The notes under the pieces are model-generated. The model ran no database searches and was not told where the DNA came from. It worked only from the letters and a program-made list of their open reading frames with translations. Shown here piece by piece: positions 10,576-17,712 of a DNA stretch of 64,000 nucleotides. The translations under genes were made by a program, and so were the position numbers. This DNA comes from Bacteroidaceae bacterium (lineage in GTDB: Bacteria > Bacteroidota > Bacteroidia > Bacteroidales > Bacteroidaceae): contig JAILQO010000008.1 of assembly GCA_024698925.1 (NCBI GenBank), forward strand, positions 41,331 through 105,330, given 5' to 3'. Within the stretch, counting starts at the first letter, position 1. Each line of letters begins with the position of its first letter.

Positions 10576-11118
10576 TTAAACCTCCAGTTCTCCCGCTTTT
10601 TCTTTCTTCCAGGCATCTGCCAGCATCGCAATGAAGTGGGAAATATGGCCAACTGCTTCCTGAGTCTCTGTTGAGACTGGTTTATTTTGCAGGCGTAAAA
10701 GCATCAAGCCATAGAGCGCCTCAAAACAGTTCTCCAGTTCAGGAGATTCGGTGCGTCCACTACGCGACCTCAGCTCAACGATGAACGGTAGAGCCTTGTA
10801 ATAGGCTGCACTGTAGAAAGGATGCTTGGGGCTTTGCAGCAATTGAAGATGCAGGTCCGTGAGCAAGGAAAGAGTACCTTTGTTCATTTGCAAATGGCCC
10901 TGCTCAGTCACGCCTTCCTCACGCATCATTGTACAGAGATCTGCTAACCATTGTGCCTCTGCCTCACGATCGGCATCGCTATAGTCAAAGCGCGCCACAT
11001 ACTCGTCACGGAGGCGGTCCGCATCACAGCCATACGCCCGCAACGTATCTTCCAGCTGCCACATATACAACAGGTATTCAGCAATATTCGTATCTCTCAG
11101 TTCCCTTGCGACCTTCAC
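10576..11118 (-). CDS. DUF4924 family protein of unknown function
   Basis: A 180-residue, mainly alpha-helical, soluble protein that opens MKVARELRDTNIAEYLLYMWQLEDTLRAYG and is rich in charged residues. I recognise it as the Bacteroidetes-restricted DUF4924 family; no catalytic motif, signal peptide or membrane helix is visible. It lies between the LysE-type exporter and rfbD in the prfC/tsaC/fmt operon, so a role tied to translation or to cell-envelope supply is possible but unproved. Confidence 0.8.
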   Translation of the reverse strand: MKVARELRDTNIAEYLLYMWQLEDTLRAYGCDADRLRDEYVARFDYSDADREAEAQWLADLCTMMREEGVTEQGHLQMNKGTLSLLTDLHLQLLQSPKHPFYSAAYYKALPFIVELRSRSGRTESPELENCFEALYGLMLLRLQNKPVSTETQEAVGHISHFIAMLADAWKKEKAGELEV

Positions 11119-11156
11119 TTTTTATCCTTTCTCTCTATTATTGTTTCGCTCTTCTC

Positions 11157-11822
11157 TTAATACAATGTCAGGCCTAACAATGTTGACAACAAGCCCAACA
11201 CAGAGGCCACCATCACAATCAAACCGATAATACGGTTAATCAGTCCGATACGGTTGAGTTCGAAGGTAGAACGCAACTTATCAACAATGTATGTCAGGCC
11301 CCACCACCACAACAACGCGCCCAGAAAAATAGAGATATATCCGAGGATTTGCTGTCCCACATGCTCGGGCACCACAAAGGTAAAGCGCGCAAAGAGCGCT
11401 AGGAACAGGAAAATAATGAGCGGGTTGCTGATAGTCACTAAGAATGCCGTCAAACCATTATGCGCCAATGTCCCTTTGCTCTTGGAGGCAGGACGCAACT
11501 GAGGTTTCGTGCGGAAAGTGTACCATCCGAATACGAACAATAGCACACTGCCTATCAACTGCAGTACATACATCGTGCGAGGATTCTCAATGAACTCTAT
11601 GACAAAGCTCATGCCCACACCTGTAACGACAGCATACAATATATCGCTAATTGCTGCTCCGAGACCCGTAACAAGGCCATACCAGCGACCTTTATTCAAT
11701 GTTCGCTGGATACACAAAACACCTACGGGGCCCATCGGCGCACTTGCAATCATGCCAATGATGAGTCCCTTCACGGTCAAATCGAGCAATGTGACATGTT
11801 CAAACCACATAAGAGATTGCAA
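11157..11822 (-). CDS. LysE/RhtB-family amino-acid exporter
   Basis: The 221-residue protein has about six hydrophobic segments spread over its whole length and the family's N-terminal motif with GPVGVLCIQRTLNKGRWYGLVTGLGAAISD (residues about 31-60). LysE family members export amino acids or related small molecules across the inner membrane. The substrate cannot be told from the sequence. It is the first gene of the minus-strand operon that ends with fmt; the gap to DUF4924 is 38 bases. Confidence 0.88.
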   Translation of the reverse strand: MQSLMWFEHVTLLDLTVKGLIIGMIASAPMGPVGVLCIQRTLNKGRWYGLVTGLGAAISDILYAVVTGVGMSFVIEFIENPRTMYVLQLIGSVLLFVFGWYTFRTKPQLRPASKSKGTLAHNGLTAFLVTISNPLIIFLFLALFARFTFVVPEHVGQQILGYISIFLGALLWWWGLTYIVDKLRSTFELNRIGLINRIIGLIVMVASVLGLLSTLLGLTLY

Positions 11823-11931
11823 AGGTCGGTTTTTTCTGCGAGAAGACGAAGAAAAATAGCTTCTTTTTTATCGAAATGGCAAATTTATGCCCAAATTCTT
11901 CGCCATATACATTATTTTATATATCTTTGGC

Positions 11932-11939
11932 GCTTGCAA
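11932..11939 (+). promoter_or_regulatory. Promoter -7 box of the ROK kinase/pepT operon
   Basis: TATCTTTG fits the TAnnTTTG consensus and lies 38 bases before the kinase ATG. No convincing TTTG is found 19-21 bases upstream, so only the -7 box is claimed. Confidence 0.5.
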
Positions 11940-11977
11940 CACCGAAACAATTACTTTTTAACCACTATAATACCCTC

Positions 11978-12937
11978 ATGGAAAAGAAACCTTATGTAAT
12001 TGGCCTCGATCTTGGAGGCACCAATTCTGAATTCGGCATCGTTGACCAGAATGCCAACATCATCGCATCTACACGTGTAAAGACTGCCGGGCACGGTGAC
12101 GTCACGCAATACGTCGATGACTGCGTAGAAGCACTACGCCCCATCATTGAGCAAGTAGGCGGCATTGAGAAGATCCACGCCATGGGCATCGGTGCCCCCA
12201 ACGGCAACTACTACAGCGGATGCATCGAATTCGCCCCCAACCTCCCCTGGAAGGGCCAGATTCCCCTCGCACAGATGTTTAGCGATCGCCTTGGCATTCC
12301 CGTCCGCCTAACGAACGATGCCAACGCCGCCGCCATGGGCGAGATGCAGTATGGTGCTGCCAAGGGCATGCAGAATTTCATCATGATAACCCTCGGAACA
12401 GGCGTAGGTAGCGGCATCGTTGTCAACGGTAAGATGGTATTGGGCTGCGACGGCATGGCAGGTGAATTAGGACATGTCATCGTCGAGAAGAACGGACGCC
12501 AGTGTGGCTGCGGCCGCAAGGGTTGCTTGGAGACCTACTGCTCCGCAACAGGCATCGCACGTACAGCTCGTGAGATTCTGGAGAAGACCGACAAGCCAAC
12601 CATCTTACGCAATACCCCTCTGGATCAGATCGACGGTCTTGCCATTACACTCGCTGCACGCGAAGGCGATGCCGTTGCACTCGAGATTTTTGAATACACC
12701 GGTCGTCTCCTCGGCGAGGCCTGCGCTAACTTCGCAGCCTTCTCTTCACCTGAGGCCTTCATCTTCTTCGGCGGACTATCCAAAGCCGGCGATCTCATCA
12801 TGAACCCCATCAAGAAGGCCTATGACGAGAACGTGCTCCAGATCTTCAAGGGCAAAGCAAAATTGCTGCTTAGCGAACTTGATGGTGCTGGCGCTGCCGT
12901 ACTCGGTGCAAGCGCACTGGGATGGGAGGTGAAATAG
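11978..12937 (+). CDS. ROK-family sugar kinase, probable glucokinase
   Basis: The 319-residue protein begins at MEKKPYVIGLDLGGTNSEFGIV. The open frame extends 34 codons further upstream, but that stretch contains the promoter, so this ATG was chosen. It has the phosphate-binding DLGGTN motif, the catalytic LTNDANAAAMGE segment, the ROK zinc site GRQCGCGRKGCLET (Cys-rich, about residue 170-185) and a second phosphate motif in ITLGTGVGSGI. Family members phosphorylate glucose or other hexoses with ATP in the cytosol. The gap to pepT is 24 bases, so both are likely in one transcript. Confidence 0.92.
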   Translation: MEKKPYVIGLDLGGTNSEFGIVDQNANIIASTRVKTAGHGDVTQYVDDCVEALRPIIEQVGGIEKIHAMGIGAPNGNYYSGCIEFAPNLPWKGQIPLAQMFSDRLGIPVRLTNDANAAAMGEMQYGAAKGMQNFIMITLGTGVGSGIVVNGKMVLGCDGMAGELGHVIVEKNGRQCGCGRKGCLETYCSATGIARTAREILEKTDKPTILRNTPLDQIDGLAITLAAREGDAVALEIFEYTGRLLGEACANFAAFSSPEAFIFFGGLSKAGDLIMNPIKKAYDENVLQIFKGKAKLLLSELDGAGAAVLGASALGWEVK

Positions 12938-12961
12938 TAAAAACAAGAACAGCTACTATCC

Positions 12962-14242
12962 ATGGATAATAATGAAACAAAGTGCCCTCCCCTCGCCTCC
13001 CCCATAGGGGATGGCGAGACGGGGTCTTTGGTTACCCGTTTCCTTGATTACGTCTCATATGACACCCAATCCTCCGAGGAGGGCGAAGGATGTCCAAGTA
13101 CGCCGAAGCAACTCATCTTCGCGCGCCATCTCGCAGACAGCCTCGAGGAGATGGGACTGGAAGAGGTGACGATGGACGAGCAGGGTTACATCTACGCGAC
13201 TCTACCTTCTAACGTTCCAGCAGACGTACCCACCGTAGGCTTCATTGCCCACTATGACACCAGCCCAGACTGCTCAGGAACAGATATACATCCTCGCATT
13301 GTAGAGCATTATGATGGTGGCGACATTGTTTTGGACGAAGCCGAAGGCATTATCACCTCTCCACGTATGTTCCCAGAAATGCTGGACCACGTAGGCGAAG
13401 ACCTGATTGTCACAGATGGGCATACTCTTCTGGGAGCTGACGATAAGGCTGGAATCGCAGAAATCGTGGAGGCGATGGCCTATCTAATGGAGCATCCAGA
13501 GATCTCACATGGCCGCATTCGCATTGCCTTCAACCCCGACGAGGAGATTGGAGCCGGTGCCCATCTTTTTGATGTTGAGAAATTCGGTGCCGAATGGGCC
13601 TACACGATGGACGGTTCTGAGGTGGGCGAGTTGGAGTATGAAAACTTCAACGCCGCTAGCGCGACAATTCATATCCGTGGCCTTAACGTACATCCTGGCT
13701 ATGCAAAAGGGAAGATGCGCAACGCTTGTCTCATTGCTGCCGAATTTGCCGAATCTATGCCCGCGGACGAAGTACCTGAGTGTACCGAAGGTTACGAAGG
13801 CTTCTACCACCTCACTGGTATCAAAGCAACAGTTGAGGAAGCAACACTCTCATATATTATCCGTGACCACGACCGTCAACGCTTTGAGGAGCGTAAAAGT
13901 TTCGTAGCTGAATTAACTGCAGTCTTTGAGGAGCGCTATGGCGAAGGCATTGTCACAGCCGACATCCGTGACCAATACTACAACATGCGACAACAGCTTG
14001 AAGGCAAAGAGCACATTACGGATATTGCTCGACGCGCTATCGAAGAAGCTGGCATGGAATGTAAAGTGAAGGCCATTCGTGGTGGTACCGATGGCGCCCA
14101 GCTTAGCTTCAAGGGTCTCCCCTGCCCCAACATCTTCGCAGGTGGCCTCAACTTCCATGGTCGTCACGAATTTGTTCCGATCCAGTCGATGCAGAAAGCG
14201 ATGCAGACTGTTATTAACATCTGTCGCATTGTGGCCGAATAA
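12962..14242 (+). CDS. pepT: Peptidase T (tripeptide aminopeptidase)
   Basis: The 426-residue M20 metallopeptidase removes the N-terminal residue from tripeptides in the cytosol. Metal-binding and catalytic parts are present: [11 protein letters not shown] (His, Asp), [12 protein letters not shown] (bridging Asp), [14 protein letters not shown] (Glu-Glu) and the C-terminal FHGRHEFVP. It is some 15-20 residues longer than usual because residues about 8-21 ([15 protein letters not shown]) are the translation of a GC-rich palindromic repeat (12985-13024). The native start probably resembles [15 protein letters not shown]. The stop codon lies at the centre of a perfect-looking palindrome (14223-14259). 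Confidence 0.96.
   Translation: MDNNETKCPPLASPIGDGETGSLVTRFLDYVSYDTQSSEEGEGCPSTPKQLIFARHLADSLEEMGLEEVTMDEQGYIYATLPSNVPADVPTVGFIAHYDTSPDCSGTDIHPRIVEHYDGGDIVLDEAEGIITSPRMFPEMLDHVGEDLIVTDGHTLLGADDKAGIAEIVEAMAYLMEHPEISHGRIRIAFNPDEEIGAGAHLFDVEKFGAEWAYTMDGSEVGELEYENFNAASATIHIRGLNVHPGYAKGKMRNACLIAAEFAESMPADEVPECTEGYEGFYHLTGIKATVEEATLSYIIRDHDRQRFEERKSFVAELTAVFEERYGEGIVTADIRDQYYNMRQQLEGKEHITDIARRAIEEAGMECKVKAIRGGTDGAQLSFKGLPCPNIFAGGLNFHGRHEFVPIQSMQKAMQTVINICRIVAE
12985..13024. repeat. GC-rich palindromic repeat, copy 1 (inside pepT)
   Basis: Imperfect palindrome with C-rich left arm and G-rich right arm around a short CATAG centre; arms TCGCC/GGCGA and CCCC/GGGG can pair. It belongs to the same family as the copies near 16.5, 16.7, 19.3, 25.1 and 25.2 kb and is read in frame as part of the PepT N-terminus. 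Confidence 0.75.
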
Positions 14243-14259
14243 TTCGGCCGCAATGCGAC
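14223..14259 (+). terminator. Palindrome spanning the pepT stop codon, probable terminator
   Basis: Two 17-base arms (14223-14239 and 14243-14259) pair with only one G-U position, and the three-base centre is the TAA stop itself. The arms encode the last residues of PepT. A short A/T-rich stretch follows but there is no strong T-run, so termination is likely but not certain. Confidence 0.6.
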
Positions 14260-14287
14260 AACATTATTTCTATAGAAAGAACTGAGC

Positions 14288-15394
14288 TTACTGCACAGGG
14301 CGTACACAAAGCCCCCAATGTCTAGGCTGAGAGAACACGCGATGGGTTACTTCGCCTGTACTTTGACTTTGTTTTAGGCAAAGATACCACGCCTCCTCTG
14401 GGTTTTCTGCTCGCGTACTTGACCAATAGCACCCCTCTGTCTCATCGTATGTACTCCTAATACCCTTACTACCTGTAGCAGGAAAGAAAACGACATTGCC
14501 ATTAACGCCCTTGGCTATGTAACCTTCAACAGTGATATATAAGGGGAACAGTGTGACATGTGTCCACGTACACATCTTCGCCAATTCCTCACATTCAGCC
14601 TTTGAAGGCGTACGCCATGGGGTTCCTAACCATGTAGTCGCTATATCATCCTCCGCCTCAAGTTGGGTCTTATTATCGTAATCCGTGTACTTGCGCAGCT
14701 GACCTTTTTCGGCATTGCCGTATTTATAGTACATCCAACTATATCCATCCGAGTTTTGTTTTGTTTCACCCCAGCTAACATACTCATATACCTTATCAGG
14801 CGTTGGGAAATTAACCACATAGTCAGGAGTGAACGCAAGCGCATTGCAGCATGACCATTTGATTCCCGAGGGAAGACCTAAGTCGATTGCATGAGGGTGA
14901 CGATTGTCGGGACATGTTGTATAGATATCCTTGTAGAATCCCAGTGCGCTGTCATCTTTTTGCTTGGTAAAAGTATAGGAATCCTTGCTCTCAGTTTGAT
15001 ATATCAAGGTGTTATTTGCAAAACTGATTACATCATAGGTGATGGTATTACCATTATCCAATGAAAGAATGAGCATTTCTTTTGCCTCATTATATACGTA
15101 TGAACCATCCATCCTGACATAATAGTTTTCTTGATAATAGAGAAAACTTCCATCCTTTTTGAATATATAGACAAGGGGCTTACGGTTATTCTCGCACCGC
15201 CAAGTGCCAACCCAAGGATTAGCCGGTTCATTTTCATCTGATTGGCCACCATTGTCTGATTGGTTGCTACCATTATTAGTGTTTGACTCAGTCTTGGGCG
15301 CGTTATCGTCAGCATCATCTCCACAAGATGCAAATCCTGCGCCCAACATTGCCACCATCATCGTGACAAAGAGATTAGAATGTAATTTTTTCAT
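14288..15394 (-). CDS. FISUMP-like secreted lipoprotein
   Basis: The 368-residue protein has a lipoprotein signal (lipobox GFASC, about residue 23) followed by a Ser/Asn/Gln/Asp-rich linker (about 26-57). Next comes a small beta domain resembling lipocalin-like stress lipoproteins (about 60-150, starting NPWVGTWRC). Last is a domain starting AIDLGLPSGIKWSCCN, with YVSWGETKQ, TPWRTPSKAECEEL and CYWSSTRAENPEEAWYL (about 168-367). That last pattern is the C-type-lectin-like 'Fib_succ_major' (FISUMP) type common in Bacteroidetes surface proteins. Function is unknown; surface exposure and a binding role are inferred. It stands alone, with no clear TAnnTTTG box upstream. Confidence 0.78.
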   Translation of the reverse strand: MKKLHSNLFVTMMVAMLGAGFASCGDDADDNAPKTESNTNNGSNQSDNGGQSDENEPANPWVGTWRCENNRKPLVYIFKKDGSFLYYQENYYVRMDGSYVYNEAKEMLILSLDNGNTITYDVISFANNTLIYQTESKDSYTFTKQKDDSALGFYKDIYTTCPDNRHPHAIDLGLPSGIKWSCCNALAFTPDYVVNFPTPDKVYEYVSWGETKQNSDGYSWMYYKYGNAEKGQLRKYTDYDNKTQLEAEDDIATTWLGTPWRTPSKAECEELAKMCTWTHVTLFPLYITVEGYIAKGVNGNVVFFPATGSKGIRSTYDETEGCYWSSTRAENPEEAWYLCLKQSQSTGEVTHRVFSQPRHWGLCVRPVQ

Positions 15395-15504
15395 TTTTAC
15401 TTGTATTTTGTTAAATAGCTAAGAAAATATTTGAAAAGATTGACGAGTCTTTTTTACGGAGATTGACGTCTAATAAAAAACCACTGAAAAGATACCATTA
15501 AATG

Positions 15505-15951
15505 TCAATTATCGTGAGTCTCGTCCTCATCACCGAGATCAAAGTCAAAGTCGGAGAAGAATACGGGGATGTCAGCAGCTTGCGCGCCAAACTCATCAAG
15601 GGCTCGCCGCTCTTTCTTGGTAGGACGACCTGTACCACGGGCGCGACCGACAAAGCCGCTAATGCGGTTCATTTCCAACAGTTCGTACTGCTCTGACGCC
15701 GTCACATTCTCGAGAATCTCAGGAATCAGTTTGGCTCCCACACGATGCTCTATGGCCTGAAGGATGCGGAAGCTGTAGGTAATGGGCGGCTTACGGACAT
15801 TGATGACATCCCCCACCTTCACCATGCGCGAAGGCTTCATCTGCGCCCCACCCACACTCACCTGACCTTTCTTACAGGCAGCGGCAGCCATCGTCCGCGT
15901 CTTAAAGATGCGGGCAGCCCATAGCCATTTGTCAAGACGGGCTTGCTCCAT
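15505..15951 (-). CDS. hslR: S4-domain RNA-binding protein, Hsp15/HslR-like
   Basis: The 148-residue protein has an N-terminal S4 RNA-binding domain (about residues 4-65, [31 protein letters not shown]) and a basic then acidic tail ([15 protein letters not shown], then [11 protein letters not shown]). Hsp15 binds stalled 50S subunits carrying nascent peptidyl-tRNA. That role fits its neighbour pth, whose 3' end it overlaps by 20 bases. It is the last gene of the rplY-pth-hslR group. Confidence 0.9.
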   Translation of the reverse strand: MEQARLDKWLWAARIFKTRTMAAAACKKGQVSVGGAQMKPSRMVKVGDVINVRKPPITYSFRILQAIEHRVGAKLIPEILENVTASEQYELLEMNRISGFVGRARGTGRPTKKERRALDEFGAQAADIPVFFSDFDFDLGDEDETHDN

Positions 15952-16621
15952 TTTTCTTCTTATTCAATTGGTTCATGGCCATCTGTATTCCAGCCAAGCA
16001 GAACGTTTTGATGGCAGCAGAGGTTTCCTTCGTGCGCTCTGGTATGAGTGCCTCCTCCTCTGGCGGGAACTGGCCAAGGACGTAGTCAACTTGCTGGCCG
16101 TGGTAGAAGTCATTTCCAATGCCAAAGCGGAGACGGGCATACTGTTGCGTACCCAGAATCTGCGCGATATGCTTCAAGCCATTATGGCCAGCGTCACTTC
16201 CACCTGGTTTCATACGCAGCTGTCCGAAAGGCAAAGCAATATCATCAACACAGACGAGGAGGTGAGACAACTCGATCTTCTCCTGCTGCATCCAATAGCG
16301 GACGGCGTTGCCACTGAGGTTCATGAACGTGGAAGGTTTCAGGAGGATCAATTGTCGCCCCTTGACGCTGATACGGGTGACAAAGCCATAGCGTTTATCT
16401 TCCCAAACAGTCTGCTTTCCCTTATCTTCGTTCACGGACGCAGCCAACGCCTCCACCATGCGAAAACCGATGTTATGGCGTGTGCCTTCGTAGTCAGGAC
16501 CGACATTTCCCAGGCCCACAATCAGGAACTTTTCCATCTGTAGAGAACCCTCCCCTTGTCCCTCCCCCGAATGAAGAGAAGTGGTATCCTTTGCAAATAG
16601 CTTGCGAATGAATGATAACAT
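15932..16621 (-). CDS. pth: Peptidyl-tRNA hydrolase
   Basis: The enzyme releases peptide from peptidyl-tRNA. Catalytic residues are visible: EGTRHNIGF (His), PSTFMNLSG (Asn), DDIALPFG (Asp) and [12 protein letters not shown] (Asn). The open frame gives 229 residues, but family members usually start directly at the equivalent of [11 protein letters not shown], an ATG at 16537 (201 residues). The extra 28 residues ([20 protein letters not shown] and on) include a repeat-derived stretch, [12 protein letters not shown], at 16545-16580. Either start could be used; the shorter one is the classical enzyme. It overlaps hslR. Confidence 0.95.
   Translation of the reverse strand: MLSFIRKLFAKDTTSLHSGEGQGEGSLQMEKFLIVGLGNVGPDYEGTRHNIGFRMVEALAASVNEDKGKQTVWEDKRYGFVTRISVKGRQLILLKPSTFMNLSGNAVRYWMQQEKIELSHLLVCVDDIALPFGQLRMKPGGSDAGHNGLKHIAQILGTQQYARLRFGIGNDFYHGQQVDYVLGQFPPEEEALIPERTKETSAAIKTFCLAGIQMAMNQLNKKKNGASPS
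16545..16580. repeat. GC-rich repeat, copy 2 (in the N-terminal extension of pth)
   Basis: Contains CCCTCCCC and CCCTCCCCC blocks 12 bases apart followed by an A/G-rich arm. It looks like the C-rich half of the family with a degenerate right arm. Confidence 0.55.
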
Positions 16622-16661
16622 ATAAGAGGAATAGGTATTATTAAATCAATATATTTATGAA

Positions 16662-16700
16662 TTAAGGCGTAAAGAATGATTCGCAACCTTTACGCCTTAA
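16662..16700 (-). terminator. Stem-loop between rplY and pth
   Basis: Perfect 13-base arms (16662-16674 and 16688-16700) with a 13-base loop. It lies downstream of rplY on the minus strand and is followed by an A/T-rich stretch rather than a pure T-run. A terminator or processing site is inferred; pth and hslR may then be transcribed partly by read-through. Confidence 0.5.
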
Positions 16701-16718
16701 TAATTCTCGAAAGTAATC

Positions 16719-16746
16719 CGCTCCCCCCCTATGAGGGAGGAGCCGG
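16719..16746. repeat. GC-rich palindromic repeat, copy 3 (3' of rplY)
   Basis: CTCC-rich left arm and GGGAGGAG right arm around a TATGA centre, just beyond the rplY stop at 16759. Confidence 0.65.
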
Positions 16747-16758
16747 AAAAAGGGTCTA

Positions 16759-17355
16759 TTATTCCTCAGCAGCTGCAGCAGCGCTACGAGCGTTACGGGT
16801 CATCTTGACCTGGCAAACGACAACGCTGGGGTTGGTGATGAGTTCAAGACCTTCGAAGCTGAGTTCGCCGACCTTGATGGTCTTACCGAGCTCGAGGTTG
16901 GTAACGTCGATGTCCAGACGCTCGGGAATAGCTGTGTGAACAGCCTTTACCTTCAGCTTGCGAACACTAGCAGCCAACTTACCACCAGCCTTCACACCAA
17001 CAGCGAGACCATTGAGCTTGATGGGCACTTCCATGACGATGGGCTTCTCGTCTGTAATCTGATAGAAGTCAACGTGCAGCACATTGTCCTTCACGGGGTG
17101 GAACTGAGCCTCCTTGAGGATCGCAAGGCACTTGTTGCCATCAATGTCAAGCTTGATGGTGTAGATGTCGGGGGTGTAGAGAACCTTGCGGAGTTCAGCC
17201 TCGGTGACGCTGAAAGCCACAGCCTTCGGCAGGCCCTTTTCGTCCTTGAGTTCACCATAGATGTTGCAGGGAACGACACCCTGCTTGCGCAATTCCTTGG
17301 CAGCCTTCTTGCCACCAGCGACACGTGCTGTGCCTTTGATTTCGATTGTTTTCAT
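16759..17355 (-). CDS. rplY: 50S ribosomal protein L25/general stress protein Ctc
   Basis: The 198-residue protein binds 5S rRNA in the large subunit. It has the N-terminal L25 domain (about residues 1-95: ARVAGGKKAAKELRKQGVVPCNIYG and HVDFYQI) and the C-terminal TL5/Ctc beta domain (about 100-185, VPIKLNGLAVGVKAGGKLAASVRKLKV). It ends in an Ala-rich tail. Length matches the CTC form, longer than E. coli L25. It leads the rplY-pth-hslR group. A TACCTTTG-type -7 box lies at 17557-17550, giving a leader of about 190 bases that contains an inverted array of GTGAAAA-type repeats. Confidence 0.96.
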   Translation of the reverse strand: MKTIEIKGTARVAGGKKAAKELRKQGVVPCNIYGELKDEKGLPKAVAFSVTEAELRKVLYTPDIYTIKLDIDGNKCLAILKEAQFHPVKDNVLHVDFYQITDEKPIVMEVPIKLNGLAVGVKAGGKLAASVRKLKVKAVHTAIPERLDIDVTNLELGKTIKVGELSFEGLELITNPSVVVCQVKMTRNARSAAAAAEE

Positions 17356-17712
17356 TTGTCTTTTAAGTTTTTGTGTTACTCTAAATGAAGTTTGTTTGTT
17401 GCTCCATTCGCCATCACACTATCAAGTGAAAAGTGAAAGAGTGAAAAGCGAAAAATAATCATTCCATTCTACTGATCGGAAACCTATATTTTTCATTCTT
17501 TCATTATTCATTATTCACTCTCAGAGGTGTGCTTTGATGAAAGCGGGCGCAAAGGTAGTAAAAAGATAGGAGATTAAGGAATCTGACGTGAAGTTTTTTT
17601 GTTTTTCGCCTCATTTTTATGATTTCAGAGCGCTTTTTGACGTCCATTCTCCTGTATATTATAAATAATGTGTAACTTTGGAGCCAAAATCAATAATCAC
17701 AATCTAACGTTT
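17356..17712. other. Intergenic region with inverted GTGAAAA/TTCATTA repeats and divergent promoters
   Basis: No gene is visible. 17424-17456 holds purine-rich units of the GTGAAAAGTGAAA type, and 17491-17520 holds the complementary TTCATTATTCATT type, so the two can pair across about 35 bases. Two -7 boxes are present: TACCTTTG on the minus strand (17557-17550, for rplY) and TAACTTTG on the plus strand (17673-17680, for the large secreted protein). Confidence 0.6.
17673..17680 (+). promoter_or_regulatory. Promoter -7 box for the large secreted protein
   Basis: TAACTTTG, 33 bases before the ATG at 17713. No -33 element at the right spacing was found. Confidence 0.45.

Noticed and set aside
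11978..14242. Sugar kinase next to peptidase T as part of a sugar-use locus.
   Set aside because: No transporter, glycosidase or regulator lies beside them; the pairing has no clear meaning.
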